Assembly: GCA_028280485.1 (NCBI GenBank)
Contig: JANQLS010000053.1
Coordinates: 1 to 61,757, forward strand
DNA: 61,757 nt
Origin: Planctomycetota bacterium
GTDB taxonomy: Bacteria > Planctomycetota > UBA8108 > JACQVS01
Direction: 5' to 3'
The notes under the pieces are model-generated. The model had not been told where the DNA came from and searched no databases. It was given only the letters and a program-made list of their open reading frames with translations. Shown one piece after another: positions 47,366-55,587 of the stretch. Position 1 is the stretch's first letter. Every line of letters starts with the position of its first letter. A program made the position numbers and the translations under genes.

Positions 47366-47505
47366 CTCTTTGTATTCTTTCCTGGAGGATTGATTCTTCC
47401 TCGACTGTCAACATAGAATGCTGGGCTCAATTCTTTAACAACTCATTTTTAGAGAGAACTGTTAGAGTTAGGGCTCCCCCGACCACTCAGCGGTGATGAT
47501 GAACG

Positions 47506-48720
47506 ATGAACGCTCGTAAGAAAAGACCTGAACTCCATTTTGGTTACTCCACCAACGTCCATAAAAGCGAAACTCTAAAACAGATGTATCGTTTTTTAGA
47601 AGACTATACGATCCCCGTGAGAAAGCGAGTCTTCGGGAAAGAAGGACGATCAGGCTTAGAACTTCGCATCGGGATCGAACTCGCCAAAGAACTAACCCCG
47701 ATGCAGGTCCGTGAGCAATTTTCGAGCTACCTCGTCGAAAACGGCTTAGATATCTTCTCGATTAATGCCTTCCCCCTCAATAATTTTCAAGCTAAGAAAG
47801 TCAAGGAACAGGTTTACGCTCCGGATTGGACCACAAAAGAACGCGTTCATTGGACGATCGAAATCTCAAAAATATTTGCCGACCTTCTTCCCGAAGATCG
47901 CCAGGGGTCCGTTAGCTCGTTAACGGGAACCTACCGGCCGTGGAAAGATACTCCCAAAGTGCATCGTGCGATTGCCGAAGGATTCTTGAAAGTTCTTTGG
48001 GCTCAGGAAACACTCTACCAAAAAACGGGAAAAGATGTGGTTTTAGCCATCGAACCCGAGCCCGACACCACCTTAGACACCTCCGACCAAGTCATCGATT
48101 TTTTCGAAAATACGCTTTTGCCCTTAGCGAAAAAGAAATGGAAAAATAAGTTCTCAACCCTGAGTCAACTGGAGCAAGTACTCCGCCATCGATTCACGGT
48201 GAACCTCGACACTTGTCACTTTTCCGTCCTTTTTGATGAACCCGCCCAAGCGGCGATCGATCTCGCCAAAGCGGGGATCAAGATTGGCAAGGTTCACGTC
48301 ACCAATGCCTTAGCGTTAAGAAATCCACATCGTTCCCCCACGGGATACCAAACGTTTAGAGGAATGCACGAACAACGCTACCTTCATCAATTTTGCGGGG
48401 CCGATGCTCAGGGAAAACCGATTTGGCGCGGAAGAGATTTAAATGAACTTCCCAAACAATTGAAGCCTGATCAATTCCCTGATCTCGCCGAACTGAGAAC
48501 TCACTTCCATGTTCCGCTCTACTTAAAACGTTGGAAGAATCTCCGAACAACCCAGGAAGACACCCATAAAGCCCTCAGAGAAATCGTTAAAAGAAAGCTT
48601 TCCACTCACCTCGCCTTTGAAACCTACACTTGGCCTGTCCTCACGGATTCGAGTCGATTGTTAAATGGATTAACCCGTGAGTTCCGCTGGATGTTGAACG
48701 CCCTGGACGGCTTGATTTAA
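47506..48720 (+). CDS. eboE: EboE-like metabolite traffic protein (TIM barrel)
   Basis: 404 residues matching the EboE group of xylose isomerase-like TIM barrels. HFGYSTNVHKSETLKQMYRF is at the N-terminus, then LELRIGIELAKEL, NGLDIFSINAFPLNNFQAKK, VKEQVYAPDWTTKERVHWTI, GSVSSLTGTYRPW, VVLAIEPEPDTTLDTSDQVI, VNLDTCHFSVLFDEPAQAAI and HLAFETYTWPVL. eboE usually sits in an eboABCDEF cluster linked to transport of prenyl-type metabolites. None of the other ebo genes is next to it here; neighbours are a divergent pentulose kinase and an unknown protein, so its role in this context is open. Confidence 0.82.
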   Translation: MNARKKRPELHFGYSTNVHKSETLKQMYRFLEDYTIPVRKRVFGKEGRSGLELRIGIELAKELTPMQVREQFSSYLVENGLDIFSINAFPLNNFQAKKVKEQVYAPDWTTKERVHWTIEISKIFADLLPEDRQGSVSSLTGTYRPWKDTPKVHRAIAEGFLKVLWAQETLYQKTGKDVVLAIEPEPDTTLDTSDQVIDFFENTLLPLAKKKWKNKFSTLSQLEQVLRHRFTVNLDTCHFSVLFDEPAQAAIDLAKAGIKIGKVHVTNALALRNPHRSPTGYQTFRGMHEQRYLHQFCGADAQGKPIWRGRDLNELPKQLKPDQFPDLAELRTHFHVPLYLKRWKNLRTTQEDTHKALREIVKRKLSTHLAFETYTWPVLTDSSRLLNGLTREFRWMLNALDGLI

Positions 48721-48878
48721 CTATTCACATAGAGGAAATCAATTCCTATATAGGCCGGAACACTTCTTGCCCCCTTATTCATCAGACTTTATGGAAGCCC
48801 TTCATCTGAGGCTGAAGGTATTTCCTGTTCACTCGTTCTCATTTGTAGACATTTTTTCACTGCCGAGCGCTGAGCCTG

Positions 48879-49874
48879 ATGAACCATTCGTTTTCTTTTC
48901 AAGACATCGAGATTTCTTTGACGACATCGTCAACTCAACTCACCGATTTATTCGAGCAAGCCTTCAAATATATCGAAGATAATCACGCCCAGGTTAGAGA
49001 GTCTGCAGAAAAGAAGGTACGGATTTATTGCCGCCTCGGCTACCGATCGATCCTCGTTCCTGTTTCGGAGAATGAGCAGTTGATCAAAAACAAAAAAGTT
49101 GTTCGTAAATCAGCGAATTGGACGACGGAGCCGGTCCACACTCCCGTTTCTCGCCCTGAAATCATTGAATTGAGAATGGATGCTCTCGGAGCCGTTGCCA
49201 AGCTCCATCCCGTCGCTGATGGAACATCGATTATGATCGACTGGACGCTTCCCGCCGAATCCAATCGCGAAGGACCGTCACAAGAAGATGTTCTCTACTT
49301 AGTTGAAAACGTTTTGGATCTGATTCTTCTAGACACTCAACTCACGATCGAAGGATCCACAATTTCCGGATCAGGACCCGGATGGCCGACGGCCATTGAA
49401 AACATTATCTTGGTAGGAGATCCAAAAGTTCAAAACAATGTCATTCGCTCTCTTCAGGATCGTTATTGGGAGGTTATTAGCCACGGAATCACACATGTGG
49501 CTCCAACTCGAAGAGGATTGGGAGTTGTTGACACCATCCCTGTCGAACAAAATCAATCTTCCATCCCCCAACTCTACCCCGTCTTTAAAATCATTCACCT
49601 GGTGGAAGCCCACGAAGCGGAACATCCCGAGCCAAGAAATGCACTGTTAGAAGCTCTCAACCCTCACGGTGATCACTCCAACCTAGAAGCGATTTTAAAA
49701 ACAGCATTCGACAAATTAGAAATCTACAAAGTCGTCTGGCATCCTGAAGCCCTCCACGCTGCCTCCCGCTGTGTCTTAGAAATATTAGGTTTCGACAAGT
49801 CTCCAACCCATACCCCAAAAATAATTCGAAACAAGAGTGTTTCGGAACAGGTGAGCGCGATGAGGAAGGGTTGA
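48879..49874 (+). CDS. Unknown protein, possibly a degenerate HprK-like fold
   Basis: 331 residues that I do not recognise with confidence. There is no signal peptide and no membrane segment. The layout loosely follows HprK-related kinase-like proteins: an N-terminal sheet domain, then LTIEGSTISGSGPGWPTAIE and NIILVGDPKVQNNVIRSL where a P-loop GxSGxGKST would stand, then RYWEVISHGITHVAPTRRGL and a C-terminal stretch resembling YPVFKIIHLVEAHE. No Walker A lysine exists at that place, so it would be inactive as a kinase. It follows the EboE gene by 158 bp on the same strand. Confidence 0.5.
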   Translation: MNHSFSFQDIEISLTTSSTQLTDLFEQAFKYIEDNHAQVRESAEKKVRIYCRLGYRSILVPVSENEQLIKNKKVVRKSANWTTEPVHTPVSRPEIIELRMDALGAVAKLHPVADGTSIMIDWTLPAESNREGPSQEDVLYLVENVLDLILLDTQLTIEGSTISGSGPGWPTAIENIILVGDPKVQNNVIRSLQDRYWEVISHGITHVAPTRRGLGVVDTIPVEQNQSSIPQLYPVFKIIHLVEAHEAEHPEPRNALLEALNPHGDHSNLEAILKTAFDKLEIYKVVWHPEALHAASRCVLEILGFDKSPTHTPKIIRNKSVSEQVSAMRKG

Positions 49875-49909
49875 TTTAGAAATTAATTCTTTATTCTAAA
49901 TTAAAGTAA

Positions 49910-49945
49910 TAGTCCTGTAGGGGCAGGTCTTGTACCTGCCCGTTC
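49910..49945. repeat. Partial second-family repeat with hairpin
   Basis: Begins CCTGTAGGGGCAGG like the 132-bp elements at 9.6 kb, then forms GGGCAGGT/ACCTGCCC (49921-49928 with 49934-49941). Only the left part of the element is present. Confidence 0.55.
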
Positions 49946-50011
49946 CCTTAAATGCGCCATAAAATCTCAGGCCTCTTCTACACTTTAGGTAAGGGTATTA
50001 TCTCTAAATTT

Positions 50012-50260
50012 TAACACCAACCTACGGGCTTGACGCCTGATAGCGAGGAACCAGCGACTCGCCGCAGTTTCCTCCCACACCTCCTTAGCGATCCCACCAA
50101 GGGCTGAAAGCCCGCAATAGCATAGCCCAGGGCAGAGCGAAGCGTCGCCCTGGGTAGAGGAAGAGATGGATAACAAGCCCTGTAAGGGCGGCATATTAAT
50201 TTCAATTTGCGGGGTGTATTTAAAATTCACCTTGCCCGGGCAAGGTGGCTTCAAAGTTAG
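50012..50260. repeat. Multi-hairpin interspersed sequence
   Basis: Contains GGGCTGAAAGCCC (50101-50113), CCCAGGGC/GCCCTGGG (50126-50133 with 50147-50154), GCCCTGTAAGGGC (50177-50189) and the 18-bp palindrome ACCTTGCCCGGGCAAGGT (50229-50246). The wording of this stretch is familiar from intergenic repeats in Planctomycete genomes. The small reading frames across it are not believed. The rest of the 535-bp gap shows nothing else. Confidence 0.6.
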
Positions 50261-50409
50261 AGCTTTTTGTCGTGAACAAAGAGACTTCACTTCGAAGGAA
50301 TATGAAATTTGTCCCTCTTAGAACACTTGGCAATGGGCAGATCCAAATCTCATTATAAATTGGGACGGTCTAATTAAAGAGTGAGCTTGAAAACCAGCGA
50401 CTCCCCACC

Positions 50410-53400
50410 CTAATTATTCCTCTGATCCAATTCCATCTCTAAATTACGCTCGAAGCGTTCTCGCTTCAGGGCGTGCTTCTTCAAGAGATTTGAAAGTTGA
50501 GGACGGTGGATCCCCAATTCTTTAGCAGCATGAGTAATGTTACCCCCCGTTTTCTTGAGGGTGTTCTCGATGATGTGTTTTTCGAGAATGCGCTTAGCAT
50601 CCTTCAAGGAGATATCTTGAGATAAGAGTTCCCTAATTTCGAGAAGGGTGTGCTGATCACTCTCATCGGGTAAGAGTTGTCGTCGCATCTCATAGAAAAG
50701 TTGAGCTCCATTGGGAATGCGGGCATCGGGAGCTAAGATTTCGGTTTCCACTCCACAGTTCACCAAACTCACCAACTTTGTTCGAATCTTTTGCGCTAAA
50801 CGGTCGGCCTGCGAATACTCTTTATCCGTAACGAGCACGCTCAAAATGGGACTTCCCCAACATGCGATCGCTTCGGGAGGTAATTCTTCATTGAGATCTT
50901 CATTCAATCTCTCTCCCAACAAGCGAGCCCCTTCCTTCATCGAAGACTCTAAGGTCGGCATATAGAAGCCGAGCAAGAAGAAGGGTCGACCATGAAGGTT
51001 GTTTTGCCGGAAGACCTCCTTAAGTCGTTCGATAAAGTAGGAAGAAGAATACAAACCGGTGAGAGGCTCGACAATCGTTGCTTCATAATGTCTTCGATTA
51101 TCTAAAGCCACTCCCATGTGGGACGCCAGTGCTTCACAGAGAAGTTGATCTCGTGGAGTAAACTTCCCTAAAGAGAGAGAACGGTCGAGGTAGATCGCAC
51201 CAAAGTTTCGTTCATTCGAGACTAAGGGAATCACCAAGAGACTTCGTTGAGCCAAAGCTCCACCTCGGGGATACCGCCCTTCCCGTTCGATTTCTTCAGG
51301 TCCACTTAGTAGAACGGTGCTTCCCTTTCGGATGACTTCTTCAGTTATCGCTTGTGCCATCGGGAATTCTTCATTTTCTTGAGGCTTCTCCCCGAATCCC
51401 TCTTGGGCAACCAAGAAGTATTTCCGGCTTTGAACCCGCAAGATGAAAGCCCGTTCCGAGTGAACGAGATCGACGACCTCTCTCAATAAACTCACAAAAA
51501 ATTCGCTCGAATGTTGGGAAGCATTCAATCTCAACAAGCGTTCATTGAGATCTTTAAAATTGGGTAATCCGACAGGCTGATCACGGAGATCTGCACTACT
51601 TAATGTCGAAAGTCGTTCGCGAGGATCACCTATGGATTCGGCTTCAGAGCGCCCCTTAACTTCCTTTCGGTAGCGGTTGGCATCTTCGAGGAAAACTTTT
51701 CTTTGAGGATGCTCGAAGTAGCGCACTGTTTGATCATCGGGAAGGTCATCGGCGATGCGACGCAGGATCGCTTCCGCTTTTCCGTAAAAACTCCCCGCTT
51801 CTACAAACTCGTGATCGTAGTGATAAACTTTAGCTAATGAATAATAGATCTGGAACAGAAGGTGAACATCGTTAACGGTCTGAGCGAGCTCGAGTCCTTT
51901 ACGGAGAACTTCCTTTGCCTTCTCAGGTTGTCCGCCCTTTAAAAACCGATAGATGTTTCCTTTGATGATCAAGGCCCTGACTTGAAGATCGATGGCCTTG
52001 AGTTGTTCGGCGGCGACTAAGCCTTTGGAGGCGACCTTTAAAGCATCGGGGTAACTTTCCCGAGTGTAACGAACTTCGGCTTGATCGAGTAAAACCTCTG
52101 CCTCTTGACGCTTATTCCCCTGCTTCGAGAAGGTTTCTAAAGCCGTCTTAAAGAGAGCTTCAGCCTCGGTCCAGTTGCGTTGAAGAACTTGATAAACTCC
52201 ACCTAAACGCGCACCACCCGCTTCTTGCTCCTTGAGCTTAAACTCAGAGGAAAGAATTCCGATTTGGCGATGGAGATCTTCGACCTGCTTGAAATCTCCG
52301 ATCTCAAAGCAAACCCAACCCAGATGGGTGAAGGCTTCAACAAGCCCCGCTGTATCATGAAGAGTTTGACTATTTTGAATTTCGCGTTTGAAGTAGGCTG
52401 TCGCTTTTTCGTAGCGCCCGAGACGGAAATAGAGTTCTCCGAGGATTCCTAAAGTAGGATTGAGCCCTTGGAGATCGCCAATTTTTTCTTTGAGGTGAAT
52501 ACTGTGATTGAGGAGGCCGATCGTCTTGATCTCATCCCCAGTTCTCAAGTAAACCAATCCCAACCGATCGTAAGATTCACAGAGGCCCGCAATATCTCGC
52601 CCGCGTCGTTTCGATTCTAAGGCTTTATAAAAGTATCGAGCAGCTCGGAAATAATTACCCCGCTCCAGATAAACCTTCCCTAAATCATCGAGAACCTTCG
52701 CACTCTCGGATTCATCTCCGAGACCTTCGAATTGATTCAGACTGCGTTGGAAGTTGTCAACGGCGTGGGCGTCATCTCCTTTATTCCAAAAGAGCTGAGC
52801 GAGAAGCCGATAGAGTTCCGCGAGATCTCGTTGATCTTTCTTGCGAATGAAGTCTTTACCTGAAGTGTCTTCTTCGAGGCGCTTTTTCGCAATTTTGATC
52901 CCTTTGAGTGCTAAGTTAATCCCCCTTTTGACATCGGCTCGGTCGTGTCGAACTTGAGCACTGAAGAGATGCCAACTGACCGCAAGTTGACTGTTGGAAT
53001 CGCTGATCAATTTGTAGGATTTGGATTGAGATTTGAGTGCTTTATTCGTATCCCCGGCTCGACGGTGAATTTCACTTTCTCGTAAGAGCAAGAGGGATCG
53101 TTGTGAGTCATCGATTTCTGGTGCTGAAGATTTAATCAGCTCTTGGATCGACTTTTCGGCAGATTCATAATCTTGCAGCGCGACCCAAAAAGCCGTCTGC
53201 TGTTCTCGAGCTCGGTGTAGAATCCTCAACTGTTCTTCTTGAAGCTCCCCAGAATCTGACTTCGTCGCCAAGAGACCATCTTGAAGGTCCTGAAGAACGA
53301 TGTTCGCTCGTTCCAACGAAAAAGAATTCGCCAATCGATCGACAGCAGTGAAAGCGTGATGAATCGACTCTTCGCACTGGCCCCCTCTCAAACAATGATA

Positions 53401-55251
53401 GAAAACTTCGAAAGCCTTCTCAGTGAGTAGTTGAGGACTGAGGGTTTCTTTGAACGCTTTGGCGATCTTTTGATGAATCGATTGTCGAGAATCGAGGGAA
53501 TCGATTCCTTCCGAAATCACTTCTGAATAGTCCCAGATTTGGAAGTAGTAACCGTCCTCTTTTATTCCGTGAGGGAATAATTGACCGAGGGGTTCGATCA
53601 AATGGCGCCCTTGAAGTCGATCGAGACGCGACTGAATCTCGGACTCTGGCTGGTCTAAGACATGCGCTAAAATCGTGAGCGACAGAGGTTTTCGTGCCAA
53701 CGAGAGAACTTGGAGAATCTCGATGTCTTCTCGAGGAGATAGGGCTAAGCGATTTTTAAGAATGGAATGCCGAATTTGATGCGCTCGATCGGTGGGTTTG
53801 GATTCAGAAGAATCATCTTGCTCCTTCGAATCCGCTGGAGTCGAAGCTTCCCCCTCTAAAATGGCATCGACTTCTTGAGAAGTGATCGGAGCCTCTAAAT
53901 TTGAATTAGACTGCTCTCGTTTCTCAAAAACCAAACGAACTGCTTCACGGAGGAAACCAGGAAAGCCTTGGGAGCCTTGATGCATTTTCTCAAGTACATC
54001 GGGCCCGTCTAAAGGCACTCCACCTTCAAATTGTTTAAAGAAGAGTTCGGTATCCTCTAACTCTAAAGTGCTGATTTTTCCGTGATAGCCAAAGGGTTCT
54101 TCGCCCAGACGATCTAAGGCAGCGTCGATGTAGGAATTACCATCCCGAGATGACTCGTAATTCGCAAGGATCATCAAACGAGAGGCTTCACCATCCCGAC
54201 TGAGACCGTAACTGTCGGTATACTCCGACGAGCCTAAAGAACTCGCTCGTTCATCGACGTCACTGTCGAGGAAAGAGCCAAGGGCGTCCCGCGCAGTTCC
54301 CGAAGTTAAGTCGAGATGATCAGGATCGTCGATTTCGCCTTCTTCCGATACCCAATGGGCGTCCGAATAAGAAGAGCCTTCTCCCCCACTCCAATCGGGC
54401 TTACGATGGTTTCTTAATTGAAGGTTGCGACCGATGTAGCGAAGCAACTCGATTGTCGCTTGATCTCCCCAATTCAAATCATGAATCAGGATGATCACGG
54501 GGCAAATTTGGGTGATATCAAATAGCAGCTGAGCGATCCCCTCGAAGATGCGAATCTTATCTTCTTCCCAAGATTCAGGGGTCTTCCACTGATCCAGTTT
54601 CTCCCAATGGGTCGAATCTAAACTGACACCCTTCGCTTCTTCTTCCTCATCTTGGAAGAGCTCAGGGAGAAAGCTCTCTAAGCCCACGCGGTATTTTTCT
54701 CGAAGAATATCTTCGAATTGAAAATCCGTTAAAATTTCACGAATGACTCGTAGAAAGGGTTTAAAAGGAATACTTTCAACGTCGTAACAGTGAATTTCGT
54801 AGACCGGAATCTTACGTTCTTCGGCGTAGTTTCTAAACTGACGAAAGACTCTCGATTTACCGACCCCGCTCGGACCACTGTAGAGGAGAACGGTGCGTGG
54901 TTGATCCCCAAAGTTTTCAGTTGAAACCTTGCTACTCGACTTGGGCACGAATCGAGTTTTCTCTAAACTCGTAATCGATTCCGGAGAATAGGGAACATCG
55001 AAAAAGGCTTTCTCAAAGAGAGCCTTCAACCCGGTATTCTCATCGGTACGAACTCTGTATCCCGGTGGGGTGTCGGAGCTCTCCGTCGGGGCGGAAGGAG
55101 TAGGTTTAACTGAGGAGTCTGAACGATCGAGATGTTCAGAACCAGATTCTTGCTCTTCAGGTAACTTTGAATTCATGGGTAGTCTATTTTTGGGCCCCGG
55201 ATAAGGAGCGCTTTTTAGGTCTTCCTGAGAAATCTGGAACAATTGCTCCAA
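50410..55251 (-). CDS. AAA-TPR-GAF-GGDEF-like-Fis regulator
   Basis: 1613 residues, cytoplasmic. The N-terminus is disordered (1-75); next is an AAA/STAND-type ATPase with Walker A GPSGVGKS (126-133) and a Walker B strand CPVIILIHDLNWGD, carrying an acidic insert (about 275-350). A helical linker and about ten TPR-type repeats follow (AKVLDDLGKVYLERGNYFRA, LGILGELYFRLGRYEKATAY). Then come a GAF domain (RAFILRVQSRKYFLVAQEGF, FGAIYLDRSLSLGKF) and a GGDEF-like domain that keeps EPLTGLYSSSYFIERL but has no GG[D/E]EF. A Fis-type HTH at the end (TLKKTGGNITHAAKELGIHR) should bind DNA. TTG 55251 has GGGAG seven bases upstream, so it is preferred to ATG 55176. Confidence 0.87.
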   Translation of the reverse strand: MEQLFQISQEDLKSAPYPGPKNRLPMNSKLPEEQESGSEHLDRSDSSVKPTPSAPTESSDTPPGYRVRTDENTGLKALFEKAFFDVPYSPESITSLEKTRFVPKSSSKVSTENFGDQPRTVLLYSGPSGVGKSRVFRQFRNYAEERKIPVYEIHCYDVESIPFKPFLRVIREILTDFQFEDILREKYRVGLESFLPELFQDEEEEAKGVSLDSTHWEKLDQWKTPESWEEDKIRIFEGIAQLLFDITQICPVIILIHDLNWGDQATIELLRYIGRNLQLRNHRKPDWSGGEGSSYSDAHWVSEEGEIDDPDHLDLTSGTARDALGSFLDSDVDERASSLGSSEYTDSYGLSRDGEASRLMILANYESSRDGNSYIDAALDRLGEEPFGYHGKISTLELEDTELFFKQFEGGVPLDGPDVLEKMHQGSQGFPGFLREAVRLVFEKREQSNSNLEAPITSQEVDAILEGEASTPADSKEQDDSSESKPTDRAHQIRHSILKNRLALSPREDIEILQVLSLARKPLSLTILAHVLDQPESEIQSRLDRLQGRHLIEPLGQLFPHGIKEDGYYFQIWDYSEVISEGIDSLDSRQSIHQKIAKAFKETLSPQLLTEKAFEVFYHCLRGGQCEESIHHAFTAVDRLANSFSLERANIVLQDLQDGLLATKSDSGELQEEQLRILHRAREQQTAFWVALQDYESAEKSIQELIKSSAPEIDDSQRSLLLLRESEIHRRAGDTNKALKSQSKSYKLISDSNSQLAVSWHLFSAQVRHDRADVKRGINLALKGIKIAKKRLEEDTSGKDFIRKKDQRDLAELYRLLAQLFWNKGDDAHAVDNFQRSLNQFEGLGDESESAKVLDDLGKVYLERGNYFRAARYFYKALESKRRGRDIAGLCESYDRLGLVYLRTGDEIKTIGLLNHSIHLKEKIGDLQGLNPTLGILGELYFRLGRYEKATAYFKREIQNSQTLHDTAGLVEAFTHLGWVCFEIGDFKQVEDLHRQIGILSSEFKLKEQEAGGARLGGVYQVLQRNWTEAEALFKTALETFSKQGNKRQEAEVLLDQAEVRYTRESYPDALKVASKGLVAAEQLKAIDLQVRALIIKGNIYRFLKGGQPEKAKEVLRKGLELAQTVNDVHLLFQIYYSLAKVYHYDHEFVEAGSFYGKAEAILRRIADDLPDDQTVRYFEHPQRKVFLEDANRYRKEVKGRSEAESIGDPRERLSTLSSADLRDQPVGLPNFKDLNERLLRLNASQHSSEFFVSLLREVVDLVHSERAFILRVQSRKYFLVAQEGFGEKPQENEEFPMAQAITEEVIRKGSTVLLSGPEEIEREGRYPRGGALAQRSLLVIPLVSNERNFGAIYLDRSLSLGKFTPRDQLLCEALASHMGVALDNRRHYEATIVEPLTGLYSSSYFIERLKEVFRQNNLHGRPFFLLGFYMPTLESSMKEGARLLGERLNEDLNEELPPEAIACWGSPILSVLVTDKEYSQADRLAQKIRTKLVSLVNCGVETEILAPDARIPNGAQLFYEMRRQLLPDESDQHTLLEIRELLSQDISLKDAKRILEKHIIENTLKKTGGNITHAAKELGIHRPQLSNLLKKHALKRERFERNLEMELDQRNN

Positions 55252-55587
55252 TGAATGACTCCCAGGGAATGATTGACCAAGAGATCCCTCACATCATGGG
55301 TCGAATGGGCTCTGGGCTCAGATGTGAACTCTTCTAGATCTCCTCGAGGGTAATCCAATCTCAACTGCATTGAATCTCTCGGATTAACCTCTCGATCAAT
55401 CTCTGGAGTTTGAGCTTATAGTCAGGTTGATAGCAGTAAGATTTCAATCCCGGATTATAGCTCTCTAGGCCTTTAGGTTACAGCGGGAATTGAGGATAGA
55501 ACCGACATTAAGAAAAAAAGGTAGGATCGAGGCGGAGGCGAGACAAAGCGCGACAGAAAGCCTCTTAACACTCACTGAGTAATAAGC
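55252..55587. other. Intergenic region, promoter side of the large regulator
   Basis: No gene seen. Next to the BrkB stop there is an imperfect hairpin, CTTAACACTCA paired with TGAGTAATAAG (55563-55585), without a T-run. The remainder shows no recognised operator or RNA. Confidence 0.45.
55259..55263 (-). promoter_or_regulatory. Ribosome binding site supporting a TTG start
   Basis: GGGAG on the minus strand, seven bases before TTG 55251 of the large regulator. The next ATG (55176) has no such site. Confidence 0.6.

Noticed and set aside
49985..50290. Minus-strand reading frame of about 100 residues
   Set aside because: It lies wholly inside a multi-hairpin repeat; its composition follows the repeat and no ribosome site or family is visible.
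55563..55585. Terminator after the BrkB gene
   Set aside because: Stem has two mismatches and there is no U-run on the minus-strand side.
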